A DNA stretch of 10,205 nt from CAZCBX01 sp964497185 (GCA_964497185.1 CAZCBX010000024.1:1-10205); one strand, 5' to 3'; shown: positions 1 to 6,438, numbered from the stretch's first letter. Notes: a model not told the origin generated them from the sequence alone. Program-made: numbers and translations.

Positions 1-159
1 CATGGAGTTCGTGGAGCTTTTCTGGGGCAAGCCCAAAGTCCCACAGATCTTTATTTAGAAAAAGAAAAAACAACCCCAAAAAACACAAAAAAAAACCAAA
101 AATTCCCCCCGAAATCTTCTGTATTCTAACCCCAATCTACGATAAAGAACACCCACCCC
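1..159. other. left-edge region upstream of ccmE
   Basis: No complete gene is visible. One forward frame reads through the edge to a TAG at 56-58 and ends ...GKPKVPQIFI. It could be the last residues of an upstream gene, but about 18 codons cannot show this. Positions 59-110 are strikingly strand-asymmetric, almost only A and C on the + strand. This looks non-coding and could be a flexible or bent tract upstream of the ccm promoter. I see no convincing -35/-10 pair; TATTCT at 122-127 is at most a weak -10. Bases 1-14 resemble the left flank of the hairpin repeat at 6104-6118. Confidence 0.3.
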
Positions 160-612
160 ATGAAGTTCAAACTTAAAAATTTCGCAAATTTGCGCAAAAC
201 CCAAACCATTTTTTTTCTCGGTTTTGCCCTTTTGGGCCTGGTCATCGTGCTGACCACCACCTTGCCCAATTCTTTTCAGTATTACGTCACCGTTGAAGAA
301 TTTGCGCAAAAGCCCGATCAATATCAAAACCAAACCATCAAATTGGCCGGCGTGGTGGAAAAAGGCAGCATTGTGCATACCAAAGACAGCGCACAATGGG
401 ATTTTATGGTCATGCAAGCACAGCATCAAATTCCTGTGCGATATGTAGGCCCCATGCCGGATACTTTTCAAGACGAAGCGGAAGTGGTGGTCACCGGTTT
501 GTATGATGCCCCTTCCGGGCGGTTTGTGGCCACCCATATTCTGGCCAAATGCGCATCCCGTTATGAAGAAAAATTAGAAGCTCCATTGGAGCCATCGCGT
601 GGGGGTGCATGA
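160..612 (+). CDS. ccmE: CcmE heme chaperone, CXXXY (System I*) variant
   Basis: Periplasmic heme chaperone of cytochrome c maturation. It receives heme from the CcmABCD complex, binds it covalently and passes it to CcmF. The 150-residue protein has a charged N-terminus, one membrane anchor at about residues 17-35, then the OB-fold periplasmic domain (VEEFAQKPDQYQNQTIKLAG, later VVVTGLYDAPSGRFVATHILAK). In most bacteria the heme ligand is the His of LAKHDENY. Here that segment reads LAKCASRYEEK, so Cys131 replaces the His and Tyr135 is kept, giving CXXXY. This type is known from archaea and some deltaproteobacteria whose Ccm systems lack CcmH. The ATG at 160 is the only start that gives a normal short N-tail; its ribosome binding site is weak. 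First gene of the operon, ending just before or within the start region of ccmF. Confidence 0.95.
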   Translation: MKFKLKNFANLRKTQTIFFLGFALLGLVIVLTTTLPNSFQYYVTVEEFAQKPDQYQNQTIKLAGVVEKGSIVHTKDSAQWDFMVMQAQHQIPVRYVGPMPDTFQDEAEVVVTGLYDAPSGRFVATHILAKCASRYEEKLEAPLEPSRGGA

Positions 613-616
613 TCCC

Positions 617-2599
617 ATGGAAATCCTTGGCAACTGGCTTTTGCATTTTTCATTGTTGGTGGTTCTTTTTTCGTTTTTTGCTTCGATCATTGCAGGCCGA
701 ACCGGCCAAAGCCACTGGCTCGATTTAGCGCGTCGGGCCAATCAAGCGTTTTGCGTAACCATCTTTGCTTGTTCCGGACTGTTGGTGGGTTGTCTGGTTA
801 CAGGAAAATTCTACATGGCTTATGTGTATCAATACACCAATTCCACCATGCCGCTTTTTTATAAAATTGCTGCCCTCTGGGGTGGGCAAAATGGATCTTT
901 GCTTTGGTGGCTCACCATTTTATGCGGATACAGTCTGGTGTTAATGATTGGCTGGCGCAAGAGCAAGAGCGTACTTTTCCCTTACGTCATTGCCACCATT
1001 GCCTTTGTGCAGCTGTTTTTTGTGTTCTTGCTGTTGATGACGGCCAACCCCTTTGACTTAATTCCTTACGCGGCCATGGGCGGGTTTACCGATGGACGGG
1101 GTTTGAATCCGCTGCTTCAAAATTATTACATGATCATTCATCCACCCTCATTGTATTTGGGCTATGTGGGCATGACGATTCCTTTTGCTTTCGGCATGGC
1201 CGCCCTGATTACCGGAAAACTCGATAACGAATGGGTCATCGTCATCCGAAAATGGACGCTGACGGCTTGGTTCTTTTTATCTTTGGGCAATCTCTTGGGC
1301 GCCTCATGGGCTTACGAGGTGTTGGGCTGGGGTGGATATTGGGCCTGGGATCCTGTCGAAAATGCCGCTTTTATGCCATGGCTGACGGCCTCTGCCTTTC
1401 TTCATTCAGTGATCATTCAAGAAAAACGAAACATGCTCAAAGTCTGGAACATGATTTTGGTGCTTTTGTCCTTTTTACTCACACTCACGGGCACTTTTTT
1501 AACCCGGTCAGGCATCGTGTCCTCGGTTCATTCATTTGCACAGTCCAACATTGGGGGTTATTTTTTGGCCATCCTCATCATCACCACTGTGGTGTCGGTG
1601 GGCTTGCTCTTGTATCGACTGCCCCAGTTGGAAACCAAAAACAAGTTGGACTCCATGGTGTCACGCGAGTCAGCGTTTTTGCTCAACAATCTGGTATTGG
1701 TGGGCAGCGCGATCGCCATTTTATGGGGCACCATTTTTCCTGTACTTTCAGAGTTGGTTCGTGGCGTGAAAATTTCCATTGGGCCCCCATACTTTAACAA
1801 AGTCATGATTCCGTTGGGACTGGCGCTTTTAATTTTGACGGGCATCGGCCCCATCATCGCCTGGCGCAAAAGTTCCATGCAACAAATCAAGCGCAACTTT
1901 ATGCTGCCCACCGCCGCTTCCATTGTCACCGCGGTGTTGGTGACGCTGCTCGTAAGCACCAAAATTGCGGTGGTGGTATCCTTTTCGTTTTGTATGTTTG
2001 TCTTGGTGACCATTCTGGCTGAGTATCAAAAAGGCGTTGTCATACGGATGAAAGCCCTCAAAGAAAATTTCATGCAAGCGTTGCTGCGCTTGATCTCCAA
2101 AAATGAACGCCGTTACGGTGGGTACATCGTTCACTTGGGTATTGTCCTTATGTTTGTTGGCTTTACCGGCTCTGCCTTTAAAATGGAGCAAGAATTTCAG
2201 CTTAAACCCGGCCAAGCGCAAAAACTCGGAGATTATACATTCCGTTATGAGCAAACCAGCAATCTTTCCAACCAGCACAAAGAGGAATACCAAGCCAATT
2301 TTGCTGTATGGAAAGGAAAGAACTTTTTGGACACCGTCCGTCCATCTCGTATTTTTTATCGCAGCCAAATTCCGGGTGAACCCCCCCAACCTGCGACGGA
2401 GGTTTCCATTCGTCGTAGTTTGGTCGAAGATTTGTACTTTGCTTTGTTGTCCTATGAACCATCGGATCAATCCATTTTCGTAAAAGTGATTGTCAGTCCG
2501 TTGGTGCAGTGGATCTGGCTGGGTGGATTGCTTCTGATTATTGGGACCGTGGTTGTGATGTGGCCCAAACCCAAAGCCAAGGCAAGGACGTTGATATGA
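617..2599 (+). CDS. ccmF: CcmF, cytochrome c heme lyase subunit
   Basis: Integral membrane protein that takes heme from holo-CcmE and catalyses or organises thioether bond formation to apocytochrome c on the periplasmic side. Many membrane helices are evident. The WWD heme-handling core GWGGYWAWDPVEN lies at residues 237-249, counted from the ATG at 617. Expected heme-ligand histidines are present: His175 in HPPSLYLGYVG, His305 in SSVHSFAQ, and His506 in GGYIVHLGIV; His263 is also conserved-looking. The 660-residue length is normal. I chose ATG 617 because GGGGGTG (601-607) lies 9 nt upstream and the protein then begins MEILGNWLLHF like typical CcmF. GTG 599, with GGAG at 588-591, is a real alternative that adds six residues and overlaps ccmE. 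The stop overlaps the next start (ATGA). Confidence 0.96.
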   Translation: MEILGNWLLHFSLLVVLFSFFASIIAGRTGQSHWLDLARRANQAFCVTIFACSGLLVGCLVTGKFYMAYVYQYTNSTMPLFYKIAALWGGQNGSLLWWLTILCGYSLVLMIGWRKSKSVLFPYVIATIAFVQLFFVFLLLMTANPFDLIPYAAMGGFTDGRGLNPLLQNYYMIIHPPSLYLGYVGMTIPFAFGMAALITGKLDNEWVIVIRKWTLTAWFFLSLGNLLGASWAYEVLGWGGYWAWDPVENAAFMPWLTASAFLHSVIIQEKRNMLKVWNMILVLLSFLLTLTGTFLTRSGIVSSVHSFAQSNIGGYFLAILIITTVVSVGLLLYRLPQLETKNKLDSMVSRESAFLLNNLVLVGSAIAILWGTIFPVLSELVRGVKISIGPPYFNKVMIPLGLALLILTGIGPIIAWRKSSMQQIKRNFMLPTAASIVTAVLVTLLVSTKIAVVVSFSFCMFVLVTILAEYQKGVVIRMKALKENFMQALLRLISKNERRYGGYIVHLGIVLMFVGFTGSAFKMEQEFQLKPGQAQKLGDYTFRYEQTSNLSNQHKEEYQANFAVWKGKNFLDTVRPSRIFYRSQIPGEPPQPATEVSIRRSLVEDLYFALLSYEPSDQSIFVKVIVSPLVQWIWLGGLLLIIGTVVVMWPKPKAKARTLI

Positions 2600-2904
2600 T
2601 TCTCACTTGGTTTATTGTGATTGCCCTGATGGTGATTGGGTGGATTGCATGGCCCGTGCTGCGCAAAACCATTGTGTCTGAACCTTTGCAAAACTCCATG
2701 CAAGATCCCATCGCGTACTTGGAAAGCCAAAAAGAAATGTTGTATCAATCCATTCGTGAACTGGATTTTGACTTTGAAACCGGCAAACTTTCCAAGCAAG
2801 ATTATCAGGACATGCGCGCCAAAATCGAACACGACACCATCGATGTCATGAAACAAATGGACCGTGCCAAAGCAAAATGGGCCACCATGGAGAAAGATTT
2901 ATGA
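2596..2904 (+). CDS. short CcmI-like (CycH N-terminal) membrane protein
   Basis: A 102-residue protein with an N-terminal membrane helix (about 3-20, ILTWFIVIALMVIGWIAW), then a charged helical region. Residues about 39-75 carry the pattern seen after the membrane segments of CcmI/CycH proteins: AYLESQKEMLYQSIRELDFDFETGKLSKQDYQDMR. In full CcmI a periplasmic TPR domain follows and holds apocytochrome; here it is absent, so only the membrane-near part exists. ATG 2596 overlaps the ccmF stop as ATGA, and AAGGA at 2584-2588 lies 7 nt upstream, which fixes this start over longer in-frame ones inside ccmF. Its place in the operon suggests a role with CcmF in heme ligation. The family call rests on motif and length recognised by eye. 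Confidence 0.8.
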   Translation: MILTWFIVIALMVIGWIAWPVLRKTIVSEPLQNSMQDPIAYLESQKEMLYQSIRELDFDFETGKLSKQDYQDMRAKIEHDTIDVMKQMDRAKAKWATMEKDL

Positions 2905-3998
2905 CGCGTTGGCTTGTTCCATTCGCCATTGTTTTTGCCTCCCTCCCTGTGTGGTCCCAAAGACCCACCTTGAACGGAAGCGTTCGAGTTCAGTCGGGGG
3001 CAACCATCCAGCCCTATGCCAACGAGCGCGTGCTGGTTCAAATTTTTGAAAAAAACAAAAACATCGCCACCGCCGAGCTTCAAACCAATCAAGATGGACA
3101 ATATTCCATGCCCACCGAGGATTTAAAAGCCCAATGGTATTACCGCGTTCAGGTTGATTATCAAAACACCACTTTTGCTTCTGATTATTTTCAAGATGTC
3201 ACCCAGCCTGTGCCGCCCATCACCGTGGCGCAAACGTCAGGAAACTTAGAAAACCTAGAAGCTTCCCACATTGTATTTTTGGAATTTGGTAAAAATTCCG
3301 ATCTGATCAAAGTCACCCATCAGCTCACCATTGAGAACAAAGGCCAACTTGCCTACCACCCCAACCATGAAGCAGCCAAGCCCATTGAGTGGCAACTGTT
3401 TGACGGGGGGTTTAATCTATCATTGATTGAAAACATTGAGCGCTCGGATGTCGACATTGATGAGGAAAAAAACCAAATGACGTTTCTGCGCATGATCTTA
3501 CCAGGAGAAAAACAAGACATGCGTTTTTCTTATCTTTTGCCGCTCACCGATCGAACGCTGACCTATGTACATCAGTCCACCCTACCCTCCCTACGCAACC
3601 ACTGGGTCGCCAATCAGCGGGGTGTGCGTGTGATCTATCCTGGTGTTGAAAGCAAAAAACCGCCGGAAGATCTGAAAGACACGTTTAACAATGCGTTTGT
3701 GTTGGGAAGCCTTTCAGCCAATCAGCCCCACTCCATTACCATCAAGGGATACATGCGCGTGAAGGACCGGCCCTTGTTTTGGACATTTGGCGGCGCCATC
3801 CTTCTCTTCTTATTGTTCATGCTGGTGCTTTTTTGGAAAAAACAACACACGCGCGCTCAAATCTGGACCAAAAAAGATCTTGTGCAAGAAATCAAACGTT
3901 TGCAACAGCTGGCCGAGAATGATCCAGCACGAAAAGCCAGCATTGAAAAAGATCTGCACCATTTAAAAATTCGTTTGTATCGTGAGCTCGGCCCATGA
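2901..3998 (+). CDS. unrecognised cysteine-free periplasmic protein with C-terminal membrane anchor
   Basis: I do not recognise a named family. The 365-residue protein starts with a signal peptide (TRWLVPFAIVFASLPVWSQ). A beta-rich domain at about 22-110 resembles carboxypeptidase-regulatory/transthyretin-like folds (NGSVRVQSG...ANERVLVQIFE...TNQDGQYSM). A second beta-rich stretch runs to about 285. One membrane helix follows at about 291-312, then a basic, helical cytoplasmic tail (about 313-365, KKDLVQEIKRLQQLAENDP...). There is no cysteine anywhere, so it cannot be a CcmG/CcmH-type thiol reductase. ATG 2901 overlaps the previous stop (ATGA), with GGAG at 2889-2892, and its own stop overlaps the ccmA start. 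This coupling argues that it is a dedicated part of the maturation machine, perhaps a scaffold or apocytochrome-binding partner; that role is inference. Confidence 0.85.
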   Translation: MTRWLVPFAIVFASLPVWSQRPTLNGSVRVQSGATIQPYANERVLVQIFEKNKNIATAELQTNQDGQYSMPTEDLKAQWYYRVQVDYQNTTFASDYFQDVTQPVPPITVAQTSGNLENLEASHIVFLEFGKNSDLIKVTHQLTIENKGQLAYHPNHEAAKPIEWQLFDGGFNLSLIENIERSDVDIDEEKNQMTFLRMILPGEKQDMRFSYLLPLTDRTLTYVHQSTLPSLRNHWVANQRGVRVIYPGVESKKPPEDLKDTFNNAFVLGSLSANQPHSITIKGYMRVKDRPLFWTFGGAILLFLLFMLVLFWKKQHTRAQIWTKKDLVQEIKRLQQLAENDPARKASIEKDLHHLKIRLYRELGP

Positions 3999-4636
3999 AA
4001 TTAGAACAAGTTGCACTTCGCGAGGCAGCTTTTTCGTATCCAAGCCAGCCTCTTTTTCAAAATGTCAGCATCGCCCTGGACTGCCGTCCATCTGTTCGAA
4101 TTGGCCTGCATGGGGCCAATGGCGCCGGCAAGACCACACTCATCAAACTCATGGCCGGACTTTTGTCTTTGCAAAAAGGCACCATCACTTGGTTGACCTC
4201 AGGTCAAGAAACACTCGAACGCAGTCAGGCCATGCAACAAATGGGCATTGCCATGGGTGATGCTTTTTTTATGCGGCATCAAAGCTTGGGGGACAATCTA
4301 TCCCTGTATGGCTCACTGTACGGAGTGGCACAACATGCCATCGACCCATGGCTCAAGCGTTTGCTGCTCTGGCCCCACCGCCACACTTTGTTTGGACAGC
4401 TCTCTACAGGTCAGCGAAAAAAGGCATCTTTGCTTCGTGCTTTGCTGCATCAGCCGCCACTTTTGCTTCTGGATGAACCCCTTAGTGGACTGGATGCGCA
4501 GAGCCAAGAGATCATCACTGATTGTTTAACAGAGTATCCAGGCTCATGGCTTGTGGCTTCTCATCATCAGACCTGGCTTGAAACCCATTGCAGTCATCAG
4601 TGGCATTTGCATGGAGGCGGCATTCATGTTGCGTAA
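3995..4636 (+). CDS. ccmA: CcmA, ABC transporter ATPase of the heme-loading complex
   Basis: Cytoplasmic ATPase that, with CcmB, drives release of holo-CcmE from the CcmC-D-E complex. The 213-residue protein shows Walker A at 40-48 (GANGAGKTT), an ABC signature at 136-140 (LSTGQRKKASLLRAL), Walker B with catalytic Glu at about 156-161 (LLLLDEP), a D-loop (SGLDAQ) and the switch His190 (VASHH). Where a Q-loop Gln is expected the sequence reads GIAMGDAFF, so the Gln seems replaced by Gly-Asp; related ABC subfamilies also vary here. ATG 3995 overlaps the preceding stop (ATGA); only a weak GAG is upstream, so translation probably depends on coupling. Naming as CcmA rather than a generic ABC ATPase relies on the neighbours and length. 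Confidence 0.93.
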   Translation: MKLEQVALREAAFSYPSQPLFQNVSIALDCRPSVRIGLHGANGAGKTTLIKLMAGLLSLQKGTITWLTSGQETLERSQAMQQMGIAMGDAFFMRHQSLGDNLSLYGSLYGVAQHAIDPWLKRLLLWPHRHTLFGQLSTGQRKKASLLRALLHQPPLLLLDEPLSGLDAQSQEIITDCLTEYPGSWLVASHHQTWLETHCSHQWHLHGGGIHVA

Positions 4637-5282
4637 AACCTACCTATTTGGTTGGCGGTACATTGGCCACAACGTTTTGGCATTGGTGCATGTCCTTTTT
4701 TTCGCGTTGTTGTGTCTGTTTTTGTTTTCACTGGGTTTTGCCAACACCATGCAGCTGAGCCCAGATGTTCAAGCCATGATTGTATTGGTTTGCATTTTTT
4801 TTACCGGCCAACGCCTCTTGGATGATTTCCACACGCAGTGCCGGTATGATCAAATTCTGCCTGGCATTTTGCTTTCTGGCTGTCGCCCTCCCACGCTTTT
4901 TTTGGGGTTAACCTTGGCCATTGCCAGCTGGCTCTGGTTGATCTGCGCAGCTGTGCTGATTACGTTGCATGTCATTTTTCCCGCGCTGCCCTGGGCCTCC
5001 AGTTTTGTGATGCTTTCTACACTGGGTATCGGATGCCTGGCTTACGCATCTTTGGGCGTGTTGTGTTATGGTTTTTTAACCTTTGGGGGCGTGGCAGCAC
5101 CCATGGTGTTTACCCTGTATTTTCCTTTGCTGGTTCCAGTGTTTTTACTGATGCATCGCAATTTAATTTGTGCGCTCTCCCCATCGCTGACCCATAGCCT
5201 GGGCGCTCTGGCTGGCATCACACTGCTTTTTGTTTTTTTATCGGCCTTGCTGTATGAATGGGTGTCGGAGAACATCGTATGA
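4626..5282 (+). CDS. ccmB: CcmB, membrane subunit of the CcmAB transporter
   Basis: Membrane partner of CcmA. The 218-residue protein has about six hydrophobic segments. It matches the CcmB layout: an N-terminal basic stretch, FFTGQRLLDDFHTQCRYDQILPGILLS after the second helix (where CcmB has an ERLFRDD-like segment), and LGVLCYGFLTFGGVAAPMV followed by a proline-containing helix, as in the C-terminal half of CcmB. ATG 4626 is chosen because a perfect GGAGG (4613-4617) lies 8 nt upstream; ATG 4611 would place that site inside the gene. The gene overlaps ccmA by 11 nt and its stop overlaps the ccmC start (ATGA). Sequence similarity to textbook CcmB is low, so the call leans on topology and position. 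Confidence 0.9.
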   Translation: MLRKTYLFGWRYIGHNVLALVHVLFFALLCLFLFSLGFANTMQLSPDVQAMIVLVCIFFTGQRLLDDFHTQCRYDQILPGILLSGCRPPTLFLGLTLAIASWLWLICAAVLITLHVIFPALPWASSFVMLSTLGIGCLAYASLGVLCYGFLTFGGVAAPMVFTLYFPLLVPVFLLMHRNLICALSPSLTHSLGALAGITLLFVFLSALLYEWVSENIV

Positions 5283-5944
5283 AACATTTATTTGCAACCA
5301 TCGGCATCCTCATTCTTTTCTTTGCAGTGGTTTTTAACTATGCCCCCATCGAAAAAACGCAAGGGATCGTTCAAAAAATTTTCTACATTCACGTGGGTAG
5401 CGCCATTACCATGTACCTGGGCTACATTGTCGGATGCATCACCGCCATTGCTTATTTGATCAAAAAAAAGCCTTCGTATTTTTGGATGTCCAAAGCCAGC
5501 ATTGAAGTGGCTTATGTCTTTACATGTGCAGTTTTGCTCACCGGCCCCATCTGGGCCAAACCCATTTGGGGCGCTTACTGGACATGGGAACCCCGCCTAA
5601 CCACCACGTTTGTCTTGTGGCTCATGTACACCGCTTATTTAATCTTTCAACGCTACCTTAAGGAAACCCATCAACAAGGCCAAACCCTTTCATGTGTCGT
5701 GGCCATTGTGGCCTCGCTCAACATCCCGCTCATCCATTTCTCCGTAAAACTCTGGCGCGGCGTCCACCCCAGCGTGATTCGAAACGAAGGGGGTTTGCCC
5801 CAAAGCATGGTGGTTACGTTGCTCTTGGGCGTTATTGCCATGATGGTTTTATGGAGTTATTTGTTTCGCATTCGCTACCAGCTTGAAAAAATTCAACAGC
5901 AGGTTTCGAGTGTAATTGAACAGCAAAGGAGCCAAGTTTTATGA
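5279..5944 (+). CDS. ccmC: CcmC, heme delivery protein for CcmE
   Basis: Integral membrane WWD-family protein that presents heme to CcmE in the periplasm. The 221 residues give six hydrophobic segments. The WWD region at 97-107 reads WGAYWTWEPRLTTT; Glu stands where many CcmC have Asp. Heme-ligand histidines flank it: His38 in KIFYIHVGSA and His153 in IPLIHFSVKLWRGVHP. The ATG at 5279 overlaps the ccmB stop (ATGA), and GGAG at 5267-5270 is 8 nt upstream; an upstream in-frame ATG at 5258 lies inside ccmB and lacks this. A C-terminal charged helix (about 198-221) extends into the cytoplasm. The stop overlaps ccmD. It is told apart from CcmF by its short length and from CcsA by its Ccm neighbours. 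Confidence 0.95.
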   Translation: MKHLFATIGILILFFAVVFNYAPIEKTQGIVQKIFYIHVGSAITMYLGYIVGCITAIAYLIKKKPSYFWMSKASIEVAYVFTCAVLLTGPIWAKPIWGAYWTWEPRLTTTFVLWLMYTAYLIFQRYLKETHQQGQTLSCVVAIVASLNIPLIHFSVKLWRGVHPSVIRNEGGLPQSMVVTLLLGVIAMMVLWSYLFRIRYQLEKIQQQVSSVIEQQRSQVL

Positions 5945-6084
5945 ATACACTTTCTTTTTTTATTGTTGGGTATGTTGTATTTGGTTTGCTTTTTTTGGCT
6001 TATCTTTATCGTTTGCATCGGAAGCAGCAAAGCATTCGCGTGCAAATTAAAGAGCTTCGGCAGCTTTTGTCTTCTAAGCGTTAA
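5941..6084 (+). CDS. ccmD: CcmD-like small membrane protein
   Basis: A 47-residue protein, MNTLSFFIVGYVVFGLLFL..., with one membrane helix (about 4-22) and a basic cytoplasmic helix (LHRKQQSIRVQIKELRQLLSSKR). This is the architecture of CcmD, which stabilises the CcmC-CcmE-heme complex and helps release holo-CcmE. The ATG overlaps the ccmC stop (ATGA) and GGAG at 5928-5931 lies 9 nt upstream. CcmD has little sequence conservation, so the assignment rests on size, topology and its position directly after ccmC. It is the last gene of the operon. Confidence 0.88.
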   Translation: MNTLSFFIVGYVVFGLLFLAYLYRLHRKQQSIRVQIKELRQLLSSKR

Positions 6085-6090
6085 ATGAAA

Positions 6091-6100
6091 TTTTTATAAG
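6091..6100 (+). repeat. left copy of 10-nt direct repeat TTTTTATAAG
   Basis: TTTTTATAAG begins 6 nt after the ccmD stop and recurs exactly at 6401-6410. The two copies bracket the hairpin-bearing intergenic region. They could be a target-site duplication or chance in AT-rich DNA. Confidence 0.5.
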
Positions 6101-6119
6101 TATCATGGAGGTTCGTGGG

Positions 6120-6187
6120 GCCTGTGGGGCCCTGCATTCGCTAGTCCTCGCTTCGCTGCGGAGACGCTCACGCAGGCCCCCACAGGC
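6120..6187 (+). repeat. hairpin repeat, copy 1
   Basis: The left arm 6120-6135 (GCCTGTGGGGCCCTGC) pairs with 6172-6187 (GCAGGCCCCCACAGGC), 15 of 16 positions matching. The loop at 6136-6171 contains a core (6137-6170) that recurs as its reverse complement in copy 2 with one substitution. Inside the loop, GTCCTCGC and GCGGAGAC can pair imperfectly. No T-run follows either side, so it is not a standard intrinsic terminator, though it could end or protect the ccm transcript. Confidence 0.85.
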
Positions 6188-6229
6188 TGGCGCTTCTTCA
6201 AGGTATGGGTGGAGGGAGTGGGAGGATGG

Positions 6230-6250
6230 ACAAACGCTAATAGCGTTTGT
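6230..6250. terminator. perfect palindrome, possible weak terminator or operator
   Basis: ACAAACGCTA (6230-6239) and TAGCGTTTGT (6241-6250) are perfect reverse complements around one base; as RNA this gives a 9-bp stem with a 3-nt loop. It is followed by TTATAT rather than a clean T-run. It may be a weak ccm-operon terminator or a dimeric protein-binding site. Confidence 0.4.
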
Positions 6251-6291
6251 TTATATAACTATTGTTTGCCTTATCTCATAAAGGACTTTGG

Positions 6292-6361
6292 GAGCTTTTT
6301 GGGTTTCTGTGAGCGTCTCCGCAGCGTAGCGAGGACTAGCGAACAGAAGCCCAAAAAGCTC
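6292..6361 (-). repeat. hairpin repeat, copy 2 (inverted relative to copy 1)
   Basis: The 19-nt arms at 6292-6310 (GAGCTTTTTGGGTTTCTGT) and 6343-6361 (ACAGAAGCCCAAAAAGCTC) pair throughout, with a single T-G wobble. The 32-nt loop (6311-6342) is the reverse complement of the copy 1 loop core with one substitution (T for A near 6327). The stem sequence is unrelated to that of copy 1. No T-run flanks it. Confidence 0.85.
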
Positions 6362-6400
6362 AAAACGTAGCGCCGTTTGAAATCCATATACAAAACAACG

Positions 6401-6410
6401 TTTTTATAAG
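6401..6410 (+). repeat. right copy of 10-nt direct repeat TTTTTATAAG
   Basis: Exact copy of 6091-6100. It lies 28 nt past the end of the 6439-7353 minus-strand gene, on the far side of both hairpins from the first copy. Confidence 0.5.
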
Positions 6411-6438
6411 AGTAGCGCTTTTAGGTGTGAAAAACTTT

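Noticed and set aside
55..537. 160-codon minus-strand ORF opposite ccmE
   Set aside because: It runs through the non-coding A/C-rich tract (ending in Phe-rich sequence) and lies antisense to a clear ccmE; no domain or ribosome site supports it.
1231..1797. 188-codon forward ORF inside ccmF
   Set aside because: Out-of-frame shadow of the WWD region of ccmF, with low-complexity His/Gly/Trp content and no recognisable motif.
1829..2470. 213-codon minus-strand ORF opposite ccmF
   Set aside because: Antisense shadow; the opposite strand encodes a well-supported part of CcmF including the conserved GGYIVHLG segment.
6120..6361. CRISPR array or ordinary intrinsic terminators
   Set aside because: There are only two copies, in opposite orientation, with no regular spacers, and no T-run follows either stem.
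6089..6370. Long stop-free forward frame through both hairpins
   Set aside because: It has no usable start codon or ribosome site and translates repeat sequence; the structure is better explained by inverted repeats than by coding.
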